From the IMG/VR virus record IMGVR_UViG_3300026488_000020, positions 1-64,000 of that record: a DNA stretch of 64,000 nucleotides. One strand, 5' to 3'. Position numbers and translations under genes: made by a program. Under the pieces are notes generated by a model. That model saw only the letters and a list, made by a program, of their open reading frames with translations. It made no database searches and had not been told where the DNA came from. This stretch comes from a virus. This document shows, one piece after another, positions 53,118 to 62,521 of the stretch. Within the stretch, counting starts at the first letter, position 1, and every line of letters begins with the position of its first letter.

Positions 53118-53483
53118 ATGAAAATAACTCTCCCATCAAAAGATACTGATCATTACGAAATCATGAATTATAAAATCAATTTTAACATTGATCTAAAATC
53201 AATTAAAGTTGATAACGATATTTTTGAGGATATGCAACGATACACGCTACCAATATTAGATAAACATTTATCTAAAGTTTTTAAATTATATGGTGATGTT
53301 ATGCGCAAAGATACAAAAAGACTTAGATTTAAATATGTTATTGAAAAACTTGATAATCCTGAAAAAGTTATTGATGATTTAAATGATAAATTAAAGCATA
53401 TTTTTAATGTTGCGAGTATAACATATTTAAAAAAAGGGACTGATTATATGATTATCATATGGATTGGTCAAAAGGAGAATTAA
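53118..53483 (+). CDS. Hypothetical protein
   Basis: 121 aa, mixed alpha/beta, no motif. AAGGAG site. Stop overlaps the RNA ligase start. Confidence 0.6.
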   Translation: MKITLPSKDTDHYEIMNYKINFNIDLKSIKVDNDIFEDMQRYTLPILDKHLSKVFKLYGDVMRKDTKRLRFKYVIEKLDNPEKVIDDLNDKLKHIFNVASITYLKKGTDYMIIIWIGQKEN

Positions 53484-54541
53484 TGGTAAGAATGATAAAA
53501 TATAATAAGATTGGTGATTTTAAAAAAGTTATTCGATCAATAAAAGATCAAGCAAAATATGATGGTATTGCAAGATTACCTACAATTGAGTTTGATGGTA
53601 CTGAAAAAATTCATGGTACAAACGCGGCAGTCTGTTATTCACATTCCGATGGCTTCTGGGTACAGAGTCGAGAAAGAGTTTTAACAATTGCTGAAGATAA
53701 TTTAGGATGTGCTTACGCAGCATATAAACATGAAAATGAATGGACAACGCTGCTTTTAGATTTAGCAAAGTCACATAATGTTGATCTAGATAATGAAATT
53801 CTCACTATTTATTATGAATGGGCTGGAGGATCTATTCAAAAGAAAAGTGCATTGACTGGTCTTGATAAAAGATCAATAATATTTGCACATGCGAAAGTAT
53901 CTCCTCTATTACCTGATCCAAAAATTGTTAAATCTGAACATCAACCTGCATATTGGGTTGATACTGTAGACGATGATGGAAATTATATAATGAATGCTGA
54001 AGCAGAAATTTATAATGTCTTAGCATATACAACTTGGAGAATTGAAATAAATTTTAATAATCCAGAAGCATCAGTAAATGATCTTAACAAAACACTTCAT
54101 GACAATGAATCAAATTCCCCTATTGGAAAATATATGGGAATCGAAAACAATGTTTTAGAAGGTATGGTATGGACAGGTAGAAATACTGATGGCACCCTTT
54201 TAAAATTTAAAGTTAAAGGTGAGAAACATACTGTTTCAAAAGTTCGCACATTAAAACCAGTTGATGATGTTAAAGAGCAGGCTAAAAATGATTTGATTAA
54301 ACTTGTATGTAATCCTTCAAGATTAGAACAAGGCTGGCAGCTCATATTTGGTGCAAACAATGAAAAGAAAAGACCAGAGAAAACAGACATTCCTGATTTT
54401 CTAAGATGGGTAATTAATGACATCATGGATGAACATGTTGATGATTATTTTGAAGCAAACATTGAGCCGAAAGAACTCAATGGAAAGATTAGCACTGTTG
54501 CAAGAATATGGTTTCTTGATCAGTACGCGGCATCAGAATAA
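53483..54541 (+). CDS. RNA ligase (Rnl2-like nucleotidyltransferase)
   Basis: 352 aa from ATG 53483 (AAGGAG just upstream and TAATG overlap; the in-frame ATG at 53459 is less likely). Motif I is EKIHGTN with Lys42 as the adenylated residue. A IYYEWAGG segment and motif V-like EGMVWTG..TLLKFKVKGEKH follow. T4 Rnl2-type ligases seal nicks in RNA. It could repair phage or host RNA cut during infection. Stop overlaps the GGDEF gene. Confidence 0.8.
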   Translation: MVRMIKYNKIGDFKKVIRSIKDQAKYDGIARLPTIEFDGTEKIHGTNAAVCYSHSDGFWVQSRERVLTIAEDNLGCAYAAYKHENEWTTLLLDLAKSHNVDLDNEILTIYYEWAGGSIQKKSALTGLDKRSIIFAHAKVSPLLPDPKIVKSEHQPAYWVDTVDDDGNYIMNAEAEIYNVLAYTTWRIEINFNNPEASVNDLNKTLHDNESNSPIGKYMGIENNVLEGMVWTGRNTDGTLLKFKVKGEKHTVSKVRTLKPVDDVKEQAKNDLIKLVCNPSRLEQGWQLIFGANNEKKRPEKTDIPDFLRWVINDIMDEHVDDYFEANIEPKELNGKISTVARIWFLDQYAASE

Positions 54542-55056
54542 TGAAAATTGTTTTAGAAGGTGAAACCTTAGAGGAGCAACTTGAACATGCAAAAAGATTG
54601 ATTGAAAAATATCGAATGGATAAACTAACAGGTTTATATCGTAGAGATGATTTTGATGAAACTATAACTAGATTTATATCAGAATTTAATTCAAAACGCA
54701 AAGATTTTTTAGTTGCATTGGTGGATTTGAATGATTTACATAATCTAAACTACACTCATGGTTATGATTATGGTGATGATAAGTTAGTGCAACTTGCTGA
54801 CTCATTATTAGAGGTATTTGATAAATCTTTAATTTATAGAATTGGAGGCGATGAATTTGCAATATTGTGCAGACAAGAAACATATGAATCCATTTATTTA
54901 AAATTAGATTCACTTGGATGTAGAGACCATATTGAATTTGGAATTGTTGATACAATTGGAAAAGATTTATCACACACCAAAGGAAAACATTTTGTTAAAG
55001 AAGCTCATGCTATTTTAACTTCACATAAAAGAGAAAAGAAGATAGCTCGTAAATGA
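54541..55056 (+). CDS. GGDEF-domain protein (possible diguanylate cyclase)
   Basis: 171 aa. MDKLTGLYRRDDF opening of the domain, LVALVDLNDLHNLN with metal-ligand Asp62, GYDYGDDKL, and an intact RIGGDEF (GGDEF at 102-106). The RxxD inhibitory site is absent (FDKS at that place), so product inhibition is not expected. No sensor domain: only about 25 residues precede the GGDEF domain. Would make c-di-GMP or a related dinucleotide from GTP. Very uncommon in phages. Ends in a hairpin that overlaps the stop. Confidence 0.85.
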   Translation: MKIVLEGETLEEQLEHAKRLIEKYRMDKLTGLYRRDDFDETITRFISEFNSKRKDFLVALVDLNDLHNLNYTHGYDYGDDKLVQLADSLLEVFDKSLIYRIGGDEFAILCRQETYESIYLKLDSLGCRDHIEFGIVDTIGKDLSHTKGKHFVKEAHAILTSHKREKKIARK

Positions 55057-55062
55057 GCTATC
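55041..55062 (+). terminator. Hairpin overlapping the GGDEF stop codon
   Basis: GATAGCTC-GTAAAT-GAGCTATC, 8-bp perfect stem, no T tract. Confidence 0.5.
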
Positions 55063-55097
55063 TAAAAGTGTAAACACAATTCAATTAGGAGAATTTT

Positions 55098-56222
55098 ATG
55101 ACAGAAAACGATAATATAACAACATTGGCTGTTCCAGAATACATTACAGCCGAGCTTAATATTCAAGAAGTAAAAGAAGAATATAATAAGTTTATGGAAG
55201 CATCAAGAAGTGTTTCTGAAGAGATTGCTGATGTTATTAATGTAAAAGAGATTCAAGATATTGCAGATTTGATTAAACAATTCAATGACCGATTAGAAGG
55301 AACTGTTGAAGTTGAACAACAATCAACTACTGAAAAAGCAACAGGTAAAACGATTCAACGTTTATCAATGATACCATTTATTGGTAAATTTTTAGAAGAT
55401 GATGCTACAGAAGCGAAAGAGAAAGAAGAAAAATCTAAAACAGCTAGAAGTATTCTACAAGAAATGTTTGATGTGTTCACAGAGAAATCTGACATGTTAT
55501 CATTATCATTTGAGAGAGCATTTAAATTGAGAGAGATTCTTTTAGCAAAAGAAATTAAACTTAATATGTTTAGCACGCAAGTAAAATATATAGTTATGAA
55601 TACTGATAATCCTATGGATAAAATCAACGCTATTAAACTTGGTGGATTAGTTGAAGCAAATAAACTTAAAAATAAAGAAAAGATTTATAATAAACTTGAC
55701 TTTATTTTACAATTCATTGAAGAACAATTAACTACAATTTCGTTGATGATGCCTGGTATAGAAACAGGTTTAGTTGAAGATTCTGAAATTGCAGATTTCT
55801 TAACATCTGTTGCTGATATGAATAAAATATTTAAATCGTTAACTGATTTATCAAATTCTGTTGGGCGTGCAAGTTCAGAAAAAGTTATGACTTTAATCAC
55901 TGAAGTTAATGAATCTATGTCTGAGACAGTAGATATTGAACATATGGAAAAGCTTGCTGCGACCAATAAGAAATTTATGGATCGTATGATTAAAGGAACT
56001 GAATCAAAGATTCGTCGAGATGCAACATCATATGGAAAATTGATGGATATTGGTCAATCACTTGATCAAAATGTTATAGCATATCAATCATCTGCTAAAA
56101 AGGTTTTATTGGAATCTAAAACATATATGGGTGCTCTTGATTCCGCAGTTGAAGAATCTTTTGAGGCTTCAATAATTGAAGTTGAATCAGATCCTAAAGG
56201 CACAGTTATCACCGCTGAGTAG
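55098..56222 (+). CDS. Coiled-coil protein, TelA-like
   Basis: 374 aa, almost all helical. QRLSMIPFIGKFLED and the later helical array (AKEIKLNMFSTQVKYIVM, SVGRASSEKVMTLI) recall TelA-family proteins, linked to tellurite and phage-resistance phenotypes in bacteria, but similarity is weak. First of three consecutive helical proteins (55098, 56226, 56926). AGGAG site. Confidence 0.5.
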   Translation: MTENDNITTLAVPEYITAELNIQEVKEEYNKFMEASRSVSEEIADVINVKEIQDIADLIKQFNDRLEGTVEVEQQSTTEKATGKTIQRLSMIPFIGKFLEDDATEAKEKEEKSKTARSILQEMFDVFTEKSDMLSLSFERAFKLREILLAKEIKLNMFSTQVKYIVMNTDNPMDKINAIKLGGLVEANKLKNKEKIYNKLDFILQFIEEQLTTISLMMPGIETGLVEDSEIADFLTSVADMNKIFKSLTDLSNSVGRASSEKVMTLITEVNESMSETVDIEHMEKLAATNKKFMDRMIKGTESKIRRDATSYGKLMDIGQSLDQNVIAYQSSAKKVLLESKTYMGALDSAVEESFEASIIEVESDPKGTVITAE

Positions 56223-56225
56223 ACA

Positions 56226-56924
56226 ATGTCTTATAAGATAGATAATGTTCCGATGAATTATAATAAAAAAATAAAGGATATAAATATGGAAGCAGATTTA
56301 AATGTTGAATATGGTGAGTTCAACAAAAATGATAAAGATTTAATTAAAGTAAAAATGTTTACTGAACGAGAGATTAACGAAATGTCTCCTAATGATATTT
56401 TAGATATTATTAGTATTAGCACGTTAGATGATGATATTGTTTATTTAGATAATGTTGTATCAGTTAGTCCTGGCGAAGTTTTGCTGAAACATGGAGAACC
56501 GATCCCGGTTTCTTCATATGAGAAATATGAAGAACTTCGATTACGATTTGAAAGATATAAATTATTTAAAATTGTTAAAGATCCTACTGATCAAGTTGCA
56601 TCATTATTAAAACATAAGATCGAACTTACAGAACAGAATATTGTTGAGATGCAGGAAATGCGTGGTCAATTTGCAACTGAAATGGAGACTCTTCGTGAAG
56701 ATGTTCGAAATAGTATGAACAATGCGAGTGATAAAATGTTGCAAGAAATGAGAATATCAATTGAATCTTTAAAAGACTCAGCTAAGAAAACTAGTGATAC
56801 AGTCAATGATTTAGTCACAAATGTTAATTTTAAATTAGATAGAATTAAGGCGAATGAACTTAATGCTGTTTTAGATAAATTAAAAGTTGTTACAACAATG
56901 CTTGCGGATGTAGTGGAGGATTAA
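56226..56924 (+). CDS. Coiled-coil protein
   Basis: 232 aa. C-terminal half (about 130-232) is a continuous coiled-coil with many Met and Glu. The start is uncertain: ATG 56226 directly follows the upstream gene, but ATG 56286 has the better site (AAAGGA, 8 nt). Likely works with its neighbours. No family recognised. Confidence 0.6.
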   Translation: MSYKIDNVPMNYNKKIKDINMEADLNVEYGEFNKNDKDLIKVKMFTEREINEMSPNDILDIISISTLDDDIVYLDNVVSVSPGEVLLKHGEPIPVSSYEKYEELRLRFERYKLFKIVKDPTDQVASLLKHKIELTEQNIVEMQEMRGQFATEMETLREDVRNSMNNASDKMLQEMRISIESLKDSAKKTSDTVNDLVTNVNFKLDRIKANELNAVLDKLKVVTTMLADVVED

Positions 56925-56925
56925 T

Positions 56926-57651
56926 ATGGGTTTTTTTAATCGTATGAATCATCGCATAAAAAGTATTTTTAAAGATTATTATATAGAGTTGGCTGATACC
57001 ATAAAAGAGCAACGACAAATTATTGAAGATGCTCATAATATTTTAGTTGCTGGTGATGATTTGATTGGTAAAGATATTAAATTTGCAACAATTGAGCAAG
57101 CAGAAGCAAATATTATTGCACTGTCAAAAACAATTGATAAATATCTTGATCAACAACCAGATGTAGTAATGACTGTTGATAATTTGCAAAAATTATTAGT
57201 TAATAATCGTTATCCAATGGAAGCATCTGGCCGAGTATATAGATCAAGTATAAGTTCTAAAAATGTTTATTTTGATATGTATAATAAAATATTAGATTTT
57301 GATTTTAGAAACGTTGATGTTATTGAACTTGAAATATTTCATAAATTTGGACAAAAATCAAAATTTACACCAAAGATGCAGAAACTATATGATATGAAAT
57401 TGAAGAAAAAAGTTGCTAAATTTACGGATGATTATGATCATGGATTAGCAATTTATTTTGAAGATTTAGTATATCCTAGACATTATACACAATTCTTTTA
57501 TTTTATGCATCGATACTTAGCAATAATGATTGATCATGTTGAGACAAATAAAAAACCTAAGATAATGTTGAGACCAACGGAAATTGACTTTTTAAAATTT
57601 TTAAAATTCGCAGAGAATCCTCAAGGGTTTTTTGTAGTATCAAAGGATTAA
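56926..57651 (+). CDS. Hypothetical protein
   Basis: 241 aa, helical, with an amphipathic start (MGFFNRMNHRIKSIFKDYY). No family recognised. GGAGG site. Third member of the helical cluster. Confidence 0.65.
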   Translation: MGFFNRMNHRIKSIFKDYYIELADTIKEQRQIIEDAHNILVAGDDLIGKDIKFATIEQAEANIIALSKTIDKYLDQQPDVVMTVDNLQKLLVNNRYPMEASGRVYRSSISSKNVYFDMYNKILDFDFRNVDVIELEIFHKFGQKSKFTPKMQKLYDMKLKKKVAKFTDDYDHGLAIYFEDLVYPRHYTQFFYFMHRYLAIMIDHVETNKKPKIMLRPTEIDFLKFLKFAENPQGFFVVSKD

Positions 57652-57652
57652 T

Positions 57653-57931
57653 ATGAATATTCCACTATATTTACAATTGTATATCGGGTTCGTTATATTA
57701 GGATATGTTGTGAATTTTTATTATATGAATTCAATATTATTTTCAACATTTAAAACAGATGATCAAAAATTTAAAGTTTATGGTCCTACACTATTAGATT
57801 TATTATTTAAAAAAATGTATATACCATATCAATTTGCATTTTTAAAAACTGACTTTAAAAAAGAATTTTTAAAGAAGCAGAACTTTATAGATATGAGCTA
57901 TATTGAATATGTTATAACACAAGTTCGATAA
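57653..57931 (+). CDS. Small membrane protein
   Basis: 92 aa, one N-terminal membrane segment (about 5-24), basic C-terminus. AAAGGA site. Confidence 0.6.
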   Translation: MNIPLYLQLYIGFVILGYVVNFYYMNSILFSTFKTDDQKFKVYGPTLLDLLFKKMYIPYQFAFLKTDFKKEFLKKQNFIDMSYIEYVITQVR

Positions 57932-57950
57932 CACAAAATAAGGAAATAAT

Positions 57951-58223
57951 ATGGCAAAAATAACTACTCAAAGAAATGGATGGTTAATTCCCGGAACTGA
58001 TTGTGGAATGATGAATTCCGAAAACGCTATCAGAATTAAAATTGAAAGTATTGCTCAGTTTAGAAAGAAGGTTCATGCTGATTCAAATAGTTCATTCTTT
58101 TATAATGTAGAAATTAATGGTAAATTAATTTACAAATATATTACAAAAAAAGATATGGATGATGATTTTGAAAGAATTGAATATATTATCACGAATGATG
58201 TTGATGAAGGTCGGGTATTTTAA
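57951..58223 (+). CDS. Hypothetical small protein
   Basis: 90 aa, no motif recognised. AAGGA site; overlaps the next ATG. Confidence 0.6.
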   Translation: MAKITTQRNGWLIPGTDCGMMNSENAIRIKIESIAQFRKKVHADSNSSFFYNVEINGKLIYKYITKKDMDDDFERIEYIITNDVDEGRVF

Positions 58224-58555
58224 TGAAATTATCAGACAATGAAATATATGCTATTCAGTGGTTGATCGTTGGATTGATTATGAGTTTAACCGCTTTAATT
58301 GTTCATCCAGAATGGGCAATAACATTAGGTGGTTTTCTTTTAATGTTTGGGGCAGTGTATGTATATTTTGGTAAGATATTTTATTCGATTATGGTGTATA
58401 CTATTGCCGATGTATGTTGGTTAGTTAACGCTTATCAACATGGAGATGGATTTGGAGCGCTAACAGTAACTATTGGTATAATTGTAGGTACATCTGTTGT
58501 TTATAAGATGCAAGTTGGTAAATTTAGAAAAAGTATAAGGAAAGATAATGAATAA
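58223..58555 (+). CDS. Multi-pass membrane protein
   Basis: 110 aa with about four membrane segments and a short basic tail. NEIYAIQWLIVGLIMSLTALIV and a conserved-looking Trp/Tyr pattern recall small transporter halves, but no family can be named. Confidence 0.55.
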   Translation: MKLSDNEIYAIQWLIVGLIMSLTALIVHPEWAITLGGFLLMFGAVYVYFGKIFYSIMVYTIADVCWLVNAYQHGDGFGALTVTIGIIVGTSVVYKMQVGKFRKSIRKDNE

Positions 58556-59570
58556 AAAAATAATAAAAAAATTAGAGAAATCTAAAATAACTTTACATAA
58601 GTATCAAATTAAAAAATTTATAAATTTCTTAGAAGAATTAGGATTTGATAGTGTTTTTATTTCTTATGATGAAGCATCTTATAATAAATATGTTTTTTGC
58701 ATAAATCAATATAAAAACACTTGTACATTATATTATTATGTTGAAGATGAATGTTGTACGCGAGAAGAAATCAGTTTTGGCGACTTAATCTTGATAAGTA
58801 ACGGTGAAGATTTTAAAGAAATTACAACAATTAGTAAAATGTGTAATTATAAAGAAGCATCCCAAAAAAAAGAAGCTATTGATAAAATGCTTCTAAAAAC
58901 ATTATCATCTGAAAATCGCAAATTTGCGCAAAGTATTAAAAATCTAATTATGGTTAATGAAGTAATTGAGAAATATAATACACAAATTACACAAATTTTT
59001 AATACTAATTATTATTCAAAATTATGTAAAGATATATTACGTGATTTGACAGGAGATGATTGTTATGGTCTGATTGAAATTCCAGTTGGTAATAGATACG
59101 AGGAACTCATGTTACATTTACATTTGGATAATGTTAATTTATATAGAGGTGCTGCAACATATGAAGGTTCCGGCATATTTGCTGATGTTGGATTACAACA
59201 TGTGTCACATATTATAAATATTCAAACATTTATTGACGAATTAGATTCCGCAGTTATACAATCATCTAAATTAAATAGTATGTTTGAAGTATCTTTTGAT
59301 GGAACGTTTAATTGGGCAAATGACAATAATGATGTTCAAAAATTTATTTCATTTAAAGAATTTGAATGTGCTATAGAAAGACAATTATATGAAATTAAAA
59401 ACTCTCAAGATATTATATTTAAAAATTTTTATAAAATTTTAGTTTTATTAAAAGCTGATATGACAGCTTGTGATATATTAGTTATTGATAAATATCAAGA
59501 TTGTGGAAATGAGCCTGATAGTGCATCAATACAAGACAGCATTGAGATAGATAAAAAGGAAATTAAATGA
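58548..59570 (+). CDS. Hypothetical protein
   Basis: 340 aa, soluble, basic N-terminus and acidic C-terminus. No family recognised. Overlaps both neighbours by a few bases. Confidence 0.65.
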   Translation: MNKKIIKKLEKSKITLHKYQIKKFINFLEELGFDSVFISYDEASYNKYVFCINQYKNTCTLYYYVEDECCTREEISFGDLILISNGEDFKEITTISKMCNYKEASQKKEAIDKMLLKTLSSENRKFAQSIKNLIMVNEVIEKYNTQITQIFNTNYYSKLCKDILRDLTGDDCYGLIEIPVGNRYEELMLHLHLDNVNLYRGAATYEGSGIFADVGLQHVSHIINIQTFIDELDSAVIQSSKLNSMFEVSFDGTFNWANDNNDVQKFISFKEFECAIERQLYEIKNSQDIIFKNFYKILVLLKADMTACDILVIDKYQDCGNEPDSASIQDSIEIDKKEIK

Positions 59571-60022
59571 ATGTTATAGAATTACCGAAAATGATAGCTG
59601 AGGATATTTGGAATTTAATTGATGAGCTTCAAAATACATCAGGCACAAATGATAAAAAAGAAATTCTTGCGGCAACTTTAGGACATCAAGAATTATATAA
59701 ATATTTACAATATGTCTATGATGAGGTCCATTATGTATATGGTAAATCAAAATTGCCATCAATTCCAAGAGTTGTTCCAACAGATGAAAAAGATTGGATA
59801 CATGATGAGAATTTATTAGAACTATATGCATTAGTTGAAAATATGAATGATGGTGTATTAAAAGGCAATTCATCTGATCAAGCAATGATTGATTATTGTG
59901 TGGGTAAGCCTTCTTATTATGAAGACCTGCTTTTCTATATCATAAAACGCAATATAAAAGCTGGTATCAACGCAAAAGGAATTAATGATGTATTTGGTCG
60001 AGTAATACCTATTGCGCCATAA
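59567..60022 (+). pseudogene. DNA ligase N-terminal domain remnant
   Basis: 151 aa. Aligns with residues 6-139 of the full ligase at 60582: LQNTSGTNDKKEIL / LQSTSGSNDKKIIL and YVYDEVHYVYGKS / YVYDEVNYVYGKS. It stops (RVIPIAP) right before the catalytic domain. It has a good AAGGA site and an open frame, so it may still be made as a separate domain. The two copies differ at roughly half of positions, so this is not a recent duplication. A homing endonuclease follows directly, suggesting the old ligase gene was cut and replaced. Confidence 0.7.
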
Positions 60023-60103
60023 ATAATATAATTATTTTCAGTTTGTCCAAAATGTGCTAGTGAACTGGTTGGAAAAAATAATACTAAACCACAGAGTGAA
60101 ATA

Positions 60104-60625
60104 GTGAATCGATTTATTAAATCTCACGGAGATAGATATGATTATTCAAAATTTGAATATGTTGATGCTCACACAAAAGCTAAAATTATTTGTAGAAAGC
60201 ATGGGATATTTGAACAAAAGGTTCACGATCATTCAAAAGGAATAGGTTGTCCAATATGTTCATCATCAAAAGGAGAATTGAAAATAATTAATTTTTTACA
60301 AAAGAATGGTATTGATTTTAAAACTCAATATAAATTTAAAGATTTGAAACAATTAAGGTTTGATTTTTATTTACATGATTTAAATATCTTGATAGAATAT
60401 GATGGTATTCAACATTTTAAGCCTATTGATTTTTTTGGTGGAGTAAATTCTTTTAAAATATTAAAAGATAATGATACATTAAAAAATAATTATTGTAAAA
60501 ATAATAATATTCGACTAATTCGAATAAATTATAAGCAATTTAAAAAGTTAGATAAAATTTTATCTAAAATAAAGGAAATATATGAAAACAGTAATGGAAA
60601 TGATATTGCGGCTACAATCAACTAG
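60104..60625 (+). CDS. Homing endonuclease inside the DNA ligase locus, probably 5'-truncated
   Basis: 173 aa from GTG 60104. HGDRYDYSKFEY..TKAKIICRKHGIFEQ.....GCPIC is the zinc-binding repeat of phage homing endonucleases; the end (ELKIINFLQKNGIDF, LRFDFYLHDLNILIEYDGIQHF, NNIRLIRINY) is a Vsr-like PD-(D/E)xK nuclease core. The open frame extends upstream to 60032 and encodes another CPKC knuckle but has no start codon, which suggests N-terminal loss. The 3' end overlaps the ligase start by 44 nt. Confidence 0.7.
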   Translation: MNRFIKSHGDRYDYSKFEYVDAHTKAKIICRKHGIFEQKVHDHSKGIGCPICSSSKGELKIINFLQKNGIDFKTQYKFKDLKQLRFDFYLHDLNILIEYDGIQHFKPIDFFGGVNSFKILKDNDTLKNNYCKNNNIRLIRINYKQFKKLDKILSKIKEIYENSNGNDIAATIN

Positions 60626-62144
60626 TGGGTCAAATGATAAAAAAATTATTCTTGAAGAATATAAAGATGATGAATCAGTTAAAAAATATTTAGTATATGT
60701 TTATGATGAAGTAAATTATGTTTACGGTAAATCAAGTTTACCTAAAAATTTAGTATCTGAAAGTGAAGAACTTGTTGATATTGATGATGGGGAAGATGCA
60801 TTCTATAAACTTATAAATGACATGTCTACTCGAAAAATTGTCGGAAAAGAAGCAGATAAAGAAATAAATTCTTTTATTATTCAAAATCACCCATTTTATC
60901 AAAATTTATTATTGTACATTTTAAAGAGAGATATAAAAGCATCTGTTGGAGCAAAGTTAATAAATAAAGTTGTTCCGAAACTAATTTTAATTTGGCCATA
61001 TCAACGATGTGAATCAGAATCATATATGAAGAAAAGAATCGTCTATCAAACAGATGGAGATAATCATGGTGCAATGGCTCAATCGAAAGCTGATGGTTCA
61101 TTTTTAAATGTAGTTGTGTCTCCAGAAGTCGGTAATGTATCAGCAACTACTCGATATGGTAGAGAAGCCCAAACTTCTATATTTTTAAATACTTTATCAA
61201 ATATTCCAACATTGATGGATTTTGATGAAGATTGGGTAATTCATGGAGAACTTTTAATTAAGAATCCTGATGGAACTATTATGGAACGTGCTAAGGGTAA
61301 TGGTAAAATTAATAAGTTTAATAAAAGAAATAGCACTTGGAAAGAGATGCAAAATAAACTAGATAAAGCAAAAACATCAAAAGCTTGTGAGAAAATTGAA
61401 AAAGAGATGGATGAGGCACATGCAGAATGGTTATATATTTCTAAGAATCTTGTTTATGAAGTATGGGATATTTTACCATATGAGAATTGGATGTCTCTAG
61501 AATATTCAGTTGATACATTAACTCGTTTTAACACTATAATGGATTGTGTTGCAAAATATAATGATTATATTGAAAAAGCAGGTACAAATATTAATAATTG
61601 TGAATTACGAATAATTGACCACGAAATTGTTTTTGATGAAGAACAAGCTATGGAATTCTATCAAAAACAATTAGATGCTGGTCTAGAAGGCATGGTAATT
61701 AAAAATCTTGATGCAACATGGGAACATGATACAAATCGTCAAGGAATTATTAAACTTAAAGATTTTAAAGAAAATGATTTAATTATTGTTGGTGTTAAAA
61801 TGGCTGATCCTGATTCAGCATTCGCTGGTGGTATTGGAGCATTAATTGTTGAATCGTCAGATGGTATCATTCATACAAATGTTAGTGGTATGAAGAGACA
61901 CGAAAGAGGATTAGAAAGAGTTGATCCAAATGACTCATCAAAAGGTCTTAAAATTATCGATGGTTTCGATTTTGAACAATTTACAGGTAAAGTTGCTGCT
62001 GTAAAATATAATGAGATGTCTTGTAACAAGCAAGGGTCTTATGATTTATTTCTTGCAAATGTTTTAGAAATAAGAGACGCGTCTGATAAGTCGTTTCCAG
62101 ATGACTTTGAAAAAATTAAGAAAGAAGCAAAATTTAAAGGATAG
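60582..62144 (+). CDS. ATP-dependent DNA ligase (T4-like)
   Basis: 520 aa. N-terminal DNA-binding domain (1-140), then the adenylation domain with motif I SKADGS (Lys169), DWVIHGELLI, AEWLYISKNLVYEVWDILPY, EGMVIKN and GIIKLKDF, and an OB-fold end. Seals DNA nicks in replication. Start at 60582 has AAAGGA inside the endonuclease gene. The gene is complete in spite of the insertion upstream. Confidence 0.92.
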   Translation: MKTVMEMILRLQSTSGSNDKKIILEEYKDDESVKKYLVYVYDEVNYVYGKSSLPKNLVSESEELVDIDDGEDAFYKLINDMSTRKIVGKEADKEINSFIIQNHPFYQNLLLYILKRDIKASVGAKLINKVVPKLILIWPYQRCESESYMKKRIVYQTDGDNHGAMAQSKADGSFLNVVVSPEVGNVSATTRYGREAQTSIFLNTLSNIPTLMDFDEDWVIHGELLIKNPDGTIMERAKGNGKINKFNKRNSTWKEMQNKLDKAKTSKACEKIEKEMDEAHAEWLYISKNLVYEVWDILPYENWMSLEYSVDTLTRFNTIMDCVAKYNDYIEKAGTNINNCELRIIDHEIVFDEEQAMEFYQKQLDAGLEGMVIKNLDATWEHDTNRQGIIKLKDFKENDLIIVGVKMADPDSAFAGGIGALIVESSDGIIHTNVSGMKRHERGLERVDPNDSSKGLKIIDGFDFEQFTGKVAAVKYNEMSCNKQGSYDLFLANVLEIRDASDKSFPDDFEKIKKEAKFKG

Positions 62145-62146
62145 AA

Positions 62147-62488
62147 ATGCATTTTAAAACGGTAAGTTCAAAGAAAACCGTAAAATCAAAGGATAGTTTT
62201 AGTCGAAAATGGAGTGCCAGTACAACAGTAAGAGCTGTAAATTTAGGCAATGTTTATATTATTAAAGTTAAATCAAATATTGATTCATCATTTGGTATCA
62301 CTTTAGGAAATTTTGAATTAATGTATCTTAAAGATGGTAAATGGTTACAGATAGCGAATGGTTATGATATTGATAATGATATTATGAGTAAATTTAAAAT
62401 GGGGACATATGATAGTATTGAATTAGCTTATGAACAATGGTTCAATCTATGTATAGATTATGTTATTAAAATAGAGGATGGTTTATAA
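62147..62488 (+). CDS. Hypothetical protein
   Basis: 113 aa, basic start, beta-rich. No family recognised. AAAGGA site. Stop lies in a 20-bp palindrome. Confidence 0.6.
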   Translation: MHFKTVSSKKTVKSKDSFSRKWSASTTVRAVNLGNVYIIKVKSNIDSSFGITLGNFELMYLKDGKWLQIANGYDIDNDIMSKFKMGTYDSIELAYEQWFNLCIDYVIKIEDGL

Positions 62489-62495
62489 ACCATCC
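62476..62495. terminator. 20-bp palindrome overlapping a stop codon
   Basis: GGATGGTTTA/TAAACCATCC, perfect. Followed by an AT-rich stretch, not a clean T tract. Confidence 0.55.
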
Positions 62496-62521
62496 ATAAA
62501 ATTGTATGGAATAATATTGTT

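Noticed and set aside
59567-62144. Group I intron with endonuclease splitting one ligase gene into two exons
   Set aside because: The downstream ORF has its own complete N-terminal domain that is divergent from the first, so the two ORFs are not exons of one protein.
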